NCBI GenBank assembly: GCA_022614705.1
Contig: JAKEIB010000100.1
Span: 1 to 9,971, forward strand
Length of the DNA: 9,971 nucleotides
Reading direction: 5' to 3'
DNA from: Planctomycetota bacterium
Lineage (GTDB): Bacteria > Planctomycetota > Planctomycetia > Pirellulales > Lacipirellulaceae
The notes under the pieces are model-generated. The model worked only from the letters and a program-made list of their open reading frames with translations. It did not search any database and was not told the origin of the DNA. Positions 1 through 5,417 of the stretch are shown piece after piece; position 1 is the first letter of the stretch; each line of letters starts with the position of its first letter. The position numbers and the translations under genes were made by a program.

Positions 1-96
1 CGTCGAATAGGCGCCTACGCTCATGGCGCGCGCCTTGTCCCATGATATTATGTACTTGTCCAGGCCAATGTTGCAGATTTATTGCGATGGGCCATA
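1..96 (+). repeat. Left copy of a perfect 96-bp terminal inverted repeat
   Basis: Bases 1-96 are the exact reverse complement of 9876-9971; position 97 (C) is the first mismatch. On this side the repeat is part of the PL6 lyase reading frame, and its last two bases are the TA of CCATACGAC. It holds an in-frame TAG at 8-10 and the apparent ATG at 23. Seen directly. It is not a convincing transposon end because no transposase lies in the window and the repeat is protein-coding. A repeat that stopped the assembler at both ends, or a real inverted duplication, are both possible. Confidence 0.97.
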
Positions 97-1120
97 CGAC
101 CGTATCGACCACAATTACTTCCGAAATTTTCACCAAGGAATGGGGAATGGCTACGAAACAATCCGGCTCGGATCGGGCGCCTATTCACACTCAAGTTCGT
201 TTACCATGGTCGAGTGGAACCTGTTTGAGAGGTGCAACGGCGAAGGGGAAATAGTCTCCGTGAAGTGCAATGACAACACGCTCCAGCATAACACGTTTCG
301 CGATTGCCATGGCATGCTGACGCTACGAAACTGTCACAGGTGCGTGGTCGAAGGGAATTTCTTTTTCAACGATGGCGGCCAAGAAGGCTCGGCGGGCATT
401 CGCTTCTTCGGTCAGGGGCATGTCATTATCAATAATTATCTTCAGGATCTCAACGAATCAGCGATCATGATCCGAACCGGAGACATTGACTCGCGCTCGC
501 AGCCGCGCTGGAGGTATCTGGAACGCGACGGAGATGCAAGCAAGTTCGGCGCTTATCAACGACCGCAGGATGCGATGATTGCTTTCAATACCATCGTGAA
601 CTGTTCAGTCGCCTTCGAACTTGGCGAAGAAGGAGAGCGGGCGAAGAAATATCCCTTACCGGCACGCAACATCACCGTTGCTAATAACCTCGTTATCTCG
701 GACCGGGAGAAGATCAATTGGGACAAAGGAATGTGGGGGGATTTCACGATCGAGGGCAACCTGTTTTACTCGTCGCATCGTGACGAGGAACTTGGATGGG
801 AACTGGCCGAAGGTCGCGATCATGCGCCGGCTAAATGTAGCCGCGTCTCTCCGAGACGCGAATTCGAGTCTCGGAGAGACTCGCCTACAAAAGGTTACCG
901 AATTGCCAACCCGGGCTTGGTGAAGCGCGACGGCTTCATGCAGTTGACACCCCACAGCTCGGCGGTCAACGCGGCGGTGGGGCAATATCCTGGCGTCGAA
1001 GAGGACATTCAGGGCCAATCGCGCCGAGGGAAAAAAGACATCGGCGCCGACGAACTGTCGTCGGCAACAATTCAATACGTCCCACTTACCGCCCAAATGG
1101 TTGGCCCCGACGCAATCTGA
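23..1120 (+). CDS. PL6-family polysaccharide lyase (alginate lyase / chondroitinase B type), N-terminally truncated
   Basis: This is a right-handed parallel beta-helix lyase that would cleave uronic-acid polysaccharides (alginate or chondroitin/dermatan type) by beta-elimination, normally outside the cytoplasm. PL6 landmarks are visible from the ATG at 23: RIDHNYF (27-33), GNGYETIRLG (41-50), NLFERCNGEGEIVSVK (66-81), NTFRDCHGMLTLR (90-102) and VVEGNFF (108-114). The spacing E74-x-E76-x4-K81 and then R102 (21 residues later) matches the Ca-binding Glu pair, catalytic Lys250 and Arg271 of chondroitinase B. The C-terminus ends normally (RRGKKDIGADE, about 334-344). About 170 N-terminal residues, including any signal peptide, are missing: the frame is stopped by TAG at 8-10 and then the window ends. 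The ATG at 23 is therefore probably not the native start. Residues 272-289 come from a palindromic insertion. Likely a fragment or a gene broken at the contig edge; substrate not determined. Confidence 0.85.
   Translation: MARALSHDIMYLSRPMLQIYCDGPYDRIDHNYFRNFHQGMGNGYETIRLGSGAYSHSSSFTMVEWNLFERCNGEGEIVSVKCNDNTLQHNTFRDCHGMLTLRNCHRCVVEGNFFFNDGGQEGSAGIRFFGQGHVIINNYLQDLNESAIMIRTGDIDSRSQPRWRYLERDGDASKFGAYQRPQDAMIAFNTIVNCSVAFELGEEGERAKKYPLPARNITVANNLVISDREKINWDKGMWGDFTIEGNLFYSSHRDEELGWELAEGRDHAPAKCSRVSPRREFESRRDSPTKGYRIANPGLVKRDGFMQLTPHSSAVNAAVGQYPGVEEDIQGQSRRGKKDIGADELSSATIQYVPLTAQMVGPDAI
836..889. repeat. Imperfect 54-bp palindrome inserted in frame in the PL6 gene
   Basis: The sequence is symmetric about the GAATTC at 860-865, with 27-base arms that differ at three pairs (841/884, 844/881, 858/867). 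Left arm core CGTCTCTCCGAGACGCG, right arm core CGAGTCTCGGAGAGACTCG. It is exactly 18 codons and adds a basic, Ser/Arg-rich stretch (around CSRVSPRREFESRRDSP) just before the conserved C-terminal part of the lyase. I infer a dispersed palindromic repeat of the host genome. The in-frame placement resembles the behaviour of Rickettsia palindromic elements, without implying homology to them. Confidence 0.85.
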
Positions 1121-1282
1121 GGCTGGCGCGATGTCTACGCCTACCACCAAAGCTCAGAGCCCGCTCTCAAGCGAGCGGATGATGCGGAGTATAATCGCTG
1201 CGCAAGAGAAACGCCAAACCGCCGGTTGGGCCGGCGGGTTCCGCCGCGGCGGACAGCGCCTTGTTAGGCGGCGGCCGACGTG
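1121..1282. other. Intergenic G+C-rich hairpin segment after the PL6 gene
   Basis: No gene is supported here. The segment contains CCGCCGG-TTGGG-CCGGCGG (1219-1237), the self-complementary TCCGCCGCGGCGGA (1240-1253) and an outer pair CGCCAAAC (1212-1219) / GTTAGGCG (1263-1270) with one mismatch, spanning 59 bp. The right box GTTAGGC fits the integron core GTTRRRY; the left box GCCAAAC misses RYYYAAC by one base. It could end PL6 transcription, or be a decayed attC-like site. Confidence 0.45.
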
Positions 1283-1348
1283 TTCTTTACCGCAACGCGG
1301 TTACATCCCTCAGCCCAGGGCTGGCCGCGATAGCGGCCTACCCTGGGT
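1283..1348 (+). repeat. Palindromic repeat unit, copy 1
   Basis: A nested stem-loop: CCCAGGG (1314-1320) pairs with CCCTGGG (1341-1347), and inside it GGCCGC (1323-1328) pairs with GCGGCC (1333-1338) around a GATA loop. It is preceded by TTCTTTACCGCAACGCGG and TTACATCCC. The same unit recurs inverted at 1450-1515. It sits where the PL6 gene and the TfoX-like gene converge, so it could act as a bidirectional terminator, but the two-copy structure points to a dispersed genomic repeat. Confidence 0.8.
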
Positions 1349-1368
1349 AACGTAACCGAAGAAATTGC

Positions 1369-1430
1369 ATTACGCTGAAAGCGTTACACACGCACCATGC
1401 ACAGACTTTCTGTAACGCCTTCAGCGTAAA
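1369..1430. repeat. Pair of inverted sub-repeats between the two palindromic units
   Basis: ATTACGCTGAAAGCGTTACA (1369-1388, plus) and TGTAACGCCTTCAGCGTAAA (1411-1430, minus) are diverged inverted copies of the TTTACGCCGAAGGCGTTACA element that also opens both large units. The cluster thus holds four copies of this short hairpin, two in each direction, arranged as a nested inverted structure. Confidence 0.75.
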
Positions 1431-1449
1431 CGACCATCACTACATCATG

Positions 1450-1515
1450 ACCCAGGGTAGTTCGCTCAAGCGAACAACCCTGGGCTATGGGATGTAACGC
1501 CTTCGGCGTAAAGAA
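1450..1515 (-). repeat. Palindromic repeat unit, copy 2 (inverted)
   Basis: Inverted, diverged copy of the unit at 1283-1348. CCCAGGG (1451-1457) pairs with CCCTGGG (1478-1484), with an inner TTCGCT (1461-1466) / AGCGAA (1469-1474) stem, followed by GGGATGTAACGCC and GGCGTAAAGAA. The outer stem and flanks agree with copy 1 while the inner stem differs in sequence but still pairs, a compensated change suggesting that the fold, not the sequence, is kept. Confidence 0.8.
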
Positions 1516-1540
1516 ACTCCACCGCCAAACGACCAAGGCC

Positions 1541-1583
1541 ACTCGACCACGCGCCGCAGCAAAGCGCAGGCGCGGGGTCGAGT
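1541..1583. terminator. Long stem-loop downstream of the TfoX-like gene; possible terminator
   Basis: ACTCGACC (1541-1548) pairs with GGTCGAGT (1576-1583) and CGCGCC (1550-1555) with GGCGCG (1569-1574), with one mismatched pair between them, giving a near-perfect 15-bp stem and a 13-base loop. It begins 24 bases past the TfoX-like stop codon on the minus strand. There is no T-tract, so intrinsic termination is uncertain; transcript protection or a repeat end are alternatives. Confidence 0.55.
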
Positions 1584-1607
1584 ACAGCGCCATGCTGTCC
1601 ATAATGC

Positions 1608-1877
1608 TCATTGGATTTGGCGCAACAGTTTTCGTTTTGCCTTTTTTGTCAAGGCGTCCCAGTGAACACGGTCCAGCGCTCCCTGCAATGAATATAGGTA
1701 ATAGCAGACCGGAACGGTTTTTCCAGAGCTGTTCGCCTTGAGCAAGTTGTAAGCGCCTGCGGGACCTCCCGCACGCCGAAGGTCGGCGACCGTCTTGATG
1801 CCGACCGCTTCAAGCCTTGCCGCAATGGTTGGCCCAATATTCGTAAGGCCATTGAGACGGGTATTGGCACTTGGCAT
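1608..1877 (-). CDS. Stand-alone TfoX C-terminal domain protein
   Basis: An 89-residue protein consisting only of a TfoX/Sxy C-terminal domain, a small helical domain with a helix-hairpin-helix character. Visible signatures: LTNIGPTIAARLEAVGIKT (11-29), ADLRRAGGPAGAYNLLK (31-47), and LYSLQGALDRVHWDAL (61-76), the usual Y-ALEGAL---W pattern. The N-terminal domain found in full-length competence regulator Sxy is absent; short forms like this are common and their role is not established. I chose the ATG at 1877 because GAGG lies 12 bases upstream and the alternative GTG at 1895 adds six residues without a visible ribosome site. The start overlaps or abuts an IS110 remnant read from the other strand. 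No partner gene is evident. Confidence 0.75.
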   Translation of the reverse strand: MPSANTRLNGLTNIGPTIAARLEAVGIKTVADLRRAGGPAGAYNLLKANSSGKTVPVCYYLYSLQGALDRVHWDALTKKAKRKLLRQIQ

Positions 1878-1898
1878 AGCTCTATCATTCCTCACACG

Positions 1899-2027
1899 TT
1901 CAAGGTCGTCATGTCCGCCTGCATGCGCAAGCTCTTGACAATCCTCAACTCGATGGTTCGCAACAATGAACCCTGGAGAACTACATGCCTAAACGAAACT
2001 ACCGACAGAATACTTCAACCCACTTGA
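1899..2027 (+). pseudogene. C-terminal remnant of an IS110-family transposase
   Basis: Read on the plus strand, the frame gives FKVVMSACMRKLLTILNSM followed by VRNNEPWR and stops at TGA 2025-2027. The ACMRKLLTILN...PW block is the characteristic C-terminal end of IS110-family transposases (the Transposase_20 side of the protein). Everything upstream, including the RuvC-like DEDD domain, is missing; the frame runs straight into the TfoX-like gene on the other strand. It is an inactive footprint of an insertion whose remaining 3' flank may extend to about 2045. Judged from motif memory only. Confidence 0.65.
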
Positions 2028-2054
2028 AAATCAACACAGCCGCTGCAGCGACTT

Positions 2055-2061
2055 GTTAGGC
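2055..2061 (+). other. attC-like core motif GTTAGGC (second copy; first at 1263-1269)
   Basis: The decamer TTGTTAGGCG occurs at 1261-1270 and 2053-2062, each preceded by a CAGCG-containing stretch (ACAGCGCC and GCAGCGAC). On the minus strand both read CGCCTAACAA, as at the start of many integron attC sites (RYYYAAC), and both lie downstream of a minus-strand gene (TfoX-like and SUKH-like). The partner GTTRRRY box at the far end is not found cleanly, so a true attC is unproven. Confidence 0.3.
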
Positions 2062-2078
2062 GTGGTGCGCCCTCGCTA

Positions 2079-2732
2079 CTATCGTGTGTCGGTTACATAC
2101 TCGACAGGCACAAATCCATAGTTCTGCCCGTCGGTACCGCGCAATGAAACTGTTGCACGAATCAAACGAAAAAATGCAGCGGGATCGCGAATGACTCGAC
2201 TAAGTAGTCCAGCAAAATCTTTTGCAATAGGACGTAGAATATTAAACCACGGCTGTGGTGTTGCAAAGAAAATGCTTCCCGCTTTTTCGCCGTCCAAGAA
2301 TATTGTTAGACATGCAGGGCCGGAGTCAACCTCGGCAAAGGCAATCCAAGAGTTTGAACCTCGATAAATGCTCTTCGATTTGTTGAGATCCATCGTCCAC
2401 GCACGATCGCCGTTGTCGCGATAACGGTTCGTAAAACGCTCGAATTGCCACGCTGGCATGAACTCCAAAAGAGGTCGAACCTCACCATAACGCGCGTCAT
2501 GCGTTCGGCAAAACTCTAGCCCATCGTGATCCAAGTAAAAGTCGCAAAACTGTTTCAGTACGTCGCTTCGAATACGTTCTAGGCACGCGAGACTTTTTGG
2601 ACCCGGTGCAGAACACAGACGATGGCTTACCGGAACGCTTGTGGGCGTTTCGTCTGAGTCAACGTGAAATTGTGTGCGTAACGACGGCGACCGATTCGCA
2701 AATAACTCCAAGAATGCGCCTGATGGACTCAT
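2079..2732 (-). CDS. SMI1/KNR4 (SUKH)-like protein, orphan
   Basis: A 217-residue protein that I assign tentatively to the SUKH superfamily. Supporting features are FYLDHDGLEF near the domain start, the central strand WIAFAEVDSGPACLTIFLDG and the following GSIFFATPQPW, then helices (IAKDFAGLLSRVI) like the C-terminal helix of these domains. No signal peptide or membrane segment, so cytoplasmic. SUKH proteins often act as immunity proteins against contact-dependent or polymorphic toxins, but no toxin is present here; some are simply orphan immunity genes or have other roles. The ATG at 2732 is preferred over the TTG at 2756 because GGAAGG sits 5 bases before it. The gene is A+T-richer than the surrounding enzyme genes and stands in a segment with an IS remnant and attC-like motifs, suggesting acquisition. 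Confidence 0.5.
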   Translation of the reverse strand: MSPSGAFLELFANRSPSLRTQFHVDSDETPTSVPVSHRLCSAPGPKSLACLERIRSDVLKQFCDFYLDHDGLEFCRTHDARYGEVRPLLEFMPAWQFERFTNRYRDNGDRAWTMDLNKSKSIYRGSNSWIAFAEVDSGPACLTIFLDGEKAGSIFFATPQPWFNILRPIAKDFAGLLSRVIRDPAAFFRLIRATVSLRGTDGQNYGFVPVEYVTDTR

Positions 2733-3164
2733 TGACGCCTTCCAACCGCTTAACAATGATTAGATGGACACTACATTAGCCTTTTCCATTAATTTAGCAA
2801 CCTTTCGTTGCGATGCAAACTTTATATTGCCAAGACTTTGCGCAAGCCAGCCCGTCACGATCCGATTGGTATAGGCCGAACCGTGCCACCGATATGCCGA
2901 AGGACGAACATTCGACCGATCCTACATGAACGCTCGTCGGTTCCCTCCGCAGCCGCTTGTTCAAAGAATCAATGGCGTGGCAGTTGGCGGCCAAAAATAG
3001 GTACTGGTAATATGTTCATGTATCGGATATGCTTGACATCACGCTGCATCAGCGGCGTTCGTTCCTTGACAATTCGCCCCATCATGCCGTCGTTTGCGCA
3101 CTTCCGCGCGGCTCGACGAGCGCTACCACTGCGCGCTAGCGGGATTGAGCGGGCCCGGCTCGCC

Positions 3165-3205
3165 GTAGATGCGCAAAATCCCGGAGGGGAGTTTTGCGCA
3201 TCTAC
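3165..3205. repeat. Perfect 14-bp stem-loop
   Basis: GTAGATGCGCAAAA (3165-3178) pairs perfectly with TTTTGCGCATCTAC (3192-3205) around a 13-base loop that can form two further C-G pairs. Because A-run and T-run flank the loop rather than follow the stem, it is not a classical terminator. A dispersed palindromic repeat is more likely. Confidence 0.85.
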
Positions 3206-3382
3206 ACAGTTTGCCGGGAAATCTCTCGATCTCTGGCGTTTCGACCGCTCGTTCGTGTTGTCCCTAATTGGTCGCTAATTAGTGCGCGCCGAGGACAAAA
3301 CTCCTCATTTTCCGCCATACCCAATTTCCACAAACCAGTGCCACTTCAAGAGATAGGGATTTTAGCGCACAACGAAACGGTT

Positions 3383-3427
3383 GGTTTTGTCCACGAAAAT
3401 CGCATTTCAAATGAATTGGACAAAACC
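3383..3427. repeat. Inverted repeat with 11-bp arms
   Basis: GGTTTTGTCCA (3383-3393) is the reverse complement of TGGACAAAACC (3417-3427), 23 bases apart. Related words occur nearby (GTGTTGTCC at about 3255, GAGGACAAAAC at about 3291), suggesting a second diverged copy. It lies about 100 bases beyond the end of the sigma-factor operon and could be a binding site or repeat; no function can be assigned. Confidence 0.6.
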
Positions 3428-3524
3428 GTCCGCGGGGAGAAAGGATGGATAGAACGTAGAATGTCCCCTTTTAGTAACCGCAAGAAGGATTGCCAAGCTC
3501 GTCAGGCATAACTTTGACATTAGC

Positions 3525-3968
3525 TCATTTACCCTTTGTTTCGCTGGTAACCTTTGTTTTGCTCGCGATCGCTCGCAGCTGCGCTTGCTGCTCCGGCGTC
3601 AACTTGTTCTTGACGCGAATGAGCAGCCCGATGTGCGTGCGTTTGATCTCGCGTTCGAGACCCAGCACTTTGTCCAATTGAGTCAGCGCCTGGGCCTCAT
3701 CCACCTGATCCTGTTTCATCAGCGCCGCCAGCTTTTCCATTTCGTCTTGCATATCCCAGTGCAACTCGGTGACGCTGGTTTGCATCTTGCGCAGCTCGGC
3801 CTTGAGAAATTTCTTCTGCTCTTCGCTCAGGCCGAGCGTTTGCTGATTTTGCATGACCAGTTCGGGCGGAAAGAGATTTCCTGCAAAAGGGTCAGGCGGT
3901 GGTTGGTCTTGCGCCATCGCAGCGCTGAACGACAAAAGCAGAATGCCAACTGTGCAGAATGTTCTCAT
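3525..3968 (-). CDS. Spy/CpxP-like periplasmic LTXXQ protein
   Basis: A 147-residue secreted helical protein. A signal peptide covers residues 1-19 (MRTFCTVGILLLSFSAAMA, cleavage before QDQ). A Pro-rich start follows (PPPDPFAGNLFPPE) and then charged amphipathic helices with two copies of the family turn, LGLSEEQ (45-51) and LTPEQQ (123-128), as in Spy, CpxP and the heavy-metal sensor CnrX/ZraP group. Members of this family bind unfolded proteins or metals in the periplasm and often modulate envelope-stress signalling. It is the last gene of a three-gene operon: its ATG overlaps the TGA of the upstream gene (ATGA), with GGAGGAG just before it, so translation is likely coupled. The protein is probably the sensor or effector of the sigma factor encoded two genes upstream (inference). 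Confidence 0.78.
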   Translation of the reverse strand: MRTFCTVGILLLSFSAAMAQDQPPPDPFAGNLFPPELVMQNQQTLGLSEEQKKFLKAELRKMQTSVTELHWDMQDEMEKLAALMKQDQVDEAQALTQLDKVLGLEREIKRTHIGLLIRVKNKLTPEQQAQLRAIASKTKVTSETKGK

Positions 3969-4393
3969 ATCTCCTCCAACTTAGTTTCTTGATCCGGGAT
4001 GGTAACTTTGATGTTCAATAGCGATTCGTCCAATCGCGGCACTCTCTTGAATAACTGCTCGCCCGGAGTTCGCAACAAGGATTCCGTGGGTGAGCGCCAT
4101 TGCGAAATCAAGATCGCCGGCGGCGTGGCGGCGTGGGCCGACGGATCCGGCCGGACGCTTTCCATCGCAGCCTGCGGCTTCGTTGCTTGTCTGAAGAACA
4201 TCCACGATCCCGCGCCGAGCAAAATCAGCGCGGCGGCGCCGGCTGCCAATCGCCACGCGGCCCAACGGCGCCGGGGCTTGTCCCGCCGCGACAGGGCCAC
4301 GTTCCAATCGTGAGTAAACGACGGCGCGCTACGTGCATCTTCCTCTCTCAGTTGTTGGAACAGCTTTCTAGCACTCTCGTCTTCCCGCTTCAT
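3965..4393 (-). CDS. Single-pass membrane protein, probable anti-sigma factor
   Basis: A 142-residue protein with a charged cytoplasmic N-terminus (MKREDESARKLFQQLREEDA), a basic stretch (RRDKPRRR, 36-43), one transmembrane segment (about 46-68, ending in GAGSWMFF) and an outside domain of about 70 residues containing ILISQWRSPTESLLRTPGE. It has no H-x3-C-x2-C zinc motif, so it is not a classical ZAS anti-sigma factor. The call rests on position and topology: its start lies inside the end of the sigma-factor gene (26-base overlap) and its stop overlaps the start of the Spy-like gene. A plausible model is that it holds the sigma factor at the membrane until the periplasmic side senses stress. 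GGAG lies 12 bases before the ATG. Alternative: a membrane protein of unknown function co-expressed with the sigma factor. Confidence 0.65.
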   Translation of the reverse strand: MKREDESARKLFQQLREEDARSAPSFTHDWNVALSRRDKPRRRWAAWRLAAGAAALILLGAGSWMFFRQATKPQAAMESVRPDPSAHAATPPAILISQWRSPTESLLRTPGEQLFKRVPRLDESLLNIKVTIPDQETKLEEI

Positions 4394-5048
4394 CGCTGAA
4401 TTCCACTCCTTTCATCAATTGCCGCAGCCGTTGTTTTCCCCGTTCGTAATGCGTGCGCGCCGAGCCGAGCGAAACTCCCATGACTTCAGCAGCCTCCGCC
4501 AGACTGAGGTCGTGATAAAAGACCAGTTGCAAGACCTCGCGCTGTCGCCGCGGCAATTCAGCCAGCGCGCGGCAAAACAACGCGCGAATCTCCGAGCGAT
4601 GGATCGCTTCATCCGGACTCTCCCCGCAGTCCGTGCGCCCGATGTTCTCCTCATATTTCTCCATTCGGAGCCGGCGCAGCCATTGTCGCCGCCGCTCATC
4701 AATTGCTGTCCTGCGGATCACGGCAAACAGCCAGGTCTTAAACGAGGCCCGTCCGCTGAAGCGCGCCTTGCCTTCGAGCGCCTTGAGGTAGACGGCTTGC
4801 AGCACGTTCTCAGCTTCCGCCGGGTTGCGCCCGCAACAGCTCAGGGCCCAGCCATAGCTTTCGCAATGGTGTTTTTCCAACTCGCCCCGCAACTCGTAAC
4901 TATTCAACTCCGCGGCCCGCAAGATTGTTGTTGTTTGATGCGGGAAATTAGTCGTTTGGCCAGGGCAATTATAGGACAGGAAGTTTTGAAAAGCTGGCAG
5001 TTGGTTGTCCGCCAATGTTGATCCTGACAGTATTGGCGGCCTGACCAT
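4368..5048 (-). CDS. ECF-type RNA polymerase sigma factor
   Basis: Sigma-70 family, ECF type, which would direct RNA polymerase to a small stress regulon. Region 2 covers about residues 58-123 counted from the ATG at 5048, including NVLQAVYLKALE and FKTWLFAVIRRTAIDERRR. Region 4 covers about 155-212, with LPRRQREVLQLVFYHDLS and the helix-turn-helix AEAAEVMGVSLGSARTHYER. The N-terminus is doubtful: residues 1-47 are not sigma-like (QTTNFPHQTTT) and a good TATAAT lies inside them at 4968-4973, so the real start may be a TTG at 4907, 4892 or 4880. The 3' end overlaps the next gene by 26 bases. Together with the membrane protein and the Spy-like protein it forms a likely self-contained envelope-stress module, perhaps autoregulated. 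Confidence 0.88.
   Translation of the reverse strand: MVRPPILSGSTLADNQLPAFQNFLSYNCPGQTTNFPHQTTTILRAAELNSYELRGELEKHHCESYGWALSCCGRNPAEAENVLQAVYLKALEGKARFSGRASFKTWLFAVIRRTAIDERRRQWLRRLRMEKYEENIGRTDCGESPDEAIHRSEIRALFCRALAELPRRQREVLQLVFYHDLSLAEAAEVMGVSLGSARTHYERGKQRLRQLMKGVEFSDEAGRREC
4968..4973 (-). promoter_or_regulatory. Possible -10 box of the sigma-factor operon
   Basis: On the minus strand CCTATAATTG contains a consensus TATAAT. No good TTGACA is found 16-18 bases upstream, so the match may be weak or accidental. If real, transcription begins inside the longest reading frame and the sigma factor starts at one of the TTG codons between 4907 and 4880. Confidence 0.3.
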
Positions 5049-5163
5049 CCACCCTCAACGCCACATCTACCTCGCTGCCGCCCAAGCGGAGAATCCGCAC
5101 CGACAAATCCGACGATGACAACGTCGGCATGTCGCGGAGCACGCTCGAAAGGCCGTAAGCGTT
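4969..5163 (-). pseudogene. Possible C-terminal remnant of a lost gene
   Basis: In a frame offset from the sigma factor, the minus strand reads 64 codons that look protein-like: SSVLRDMPTLSSSDLSVRI, LRLGGSEVDVALRVDG, VRINIGGQPTASFSKLPVL, then TAA at 4969-4971. The alternating hydrophobic residues look like beta-strands. An in-frame TGA lies just upstream, so only a tail remains (or a 53-residue ORF from the ATG at 5130). I do not recognise the family, and it may be chance. Confidence 0.25.
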
Positions 5164-5417
5164 TCAGGAAACACATCCCGCTACTCGGGGCTCACAGACC
5201 TGGATCGATCGTGCAGTTCATCGCGGCAGCCATGCCACCCAGATCTCACCAGAGACAAATTCGGCAGTTTTTCTTGTGGCTCTGAGGCCTCTAACCTCAA
5301 CCGCAAGATCATCACCGAGCAGATGCCGACAATGCATATTAGATAACGCGAGTATCCCATGGCTTTCCTGTTTCAATGGGCGTCTCGCACCATGGATCAC
5401 CGGTCATTGTAATGCAG
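5164..5417. other. Intergenic segment without a supported gene
   Basis: Between the sigma-factor operon and the sulfatase stop there is no frame with recognisable motifs. A 60-codon minus frame (5218-5400) exists but has no clear ribosome site or family signature. No strong hairpin was noticed directly after the sulfatase stop at 5418. Confidence 0.5.

Larger units (their letters stand above)
2733..3524. other. Long non-coding stretch with hairpins
   Basis: About 790 bases without a gene I can support. Open frames exist on both strands but none has recognisable motifs, a good ribosome site or plausible composition. The segment is partly A+T-rich (2750-2860, 3300-3430) and partly very G+C-rich (3095-3165, with the near-palindrome GAGCGGGCCCGGCTC). 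It carries the stem-loops listed at 3165-3205 and 3383-3427. It may be decayed accessory DNA between the SUKH-like gene and the sigma-factor operon. Confidence 0.6.

Noticed and set aside
656..1150. A 164-codon minus-strand frame
   Set aside because: Antisense to the PL6 lyase; no family features.
1101..1355. An 84-codon plus-strand frame and others crossing the repeat cluster (to 1741)
   Set aside because: Their peptides are translations of the hairpin repeats, without ribosome sites or conserved protein features.
1283..1515. CRISPR array
   Set aside because: Repeats are inverted and of unequal spacing, with no direct repeats separated by uniform spacers and no cas genes.
2794..3511. Open frames of 60-156 codons in the long gene-free stretch
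   Set aside because: No signal peptide, domain motif or good start context; composition looks like translated non-coding DNA.
4419..5021. A 200-codon plus-strand frame
   Set aside because: Complement of the sigma-factor gene, whose regions 2 and 4 are clear on the other strand.
5218..5400. A 60-codon minus-strand frame before the sulfatase end
   Set aside because: Some protein-like residues near its end, but no recognisable family or ribosome site; chance cannot be excluded.
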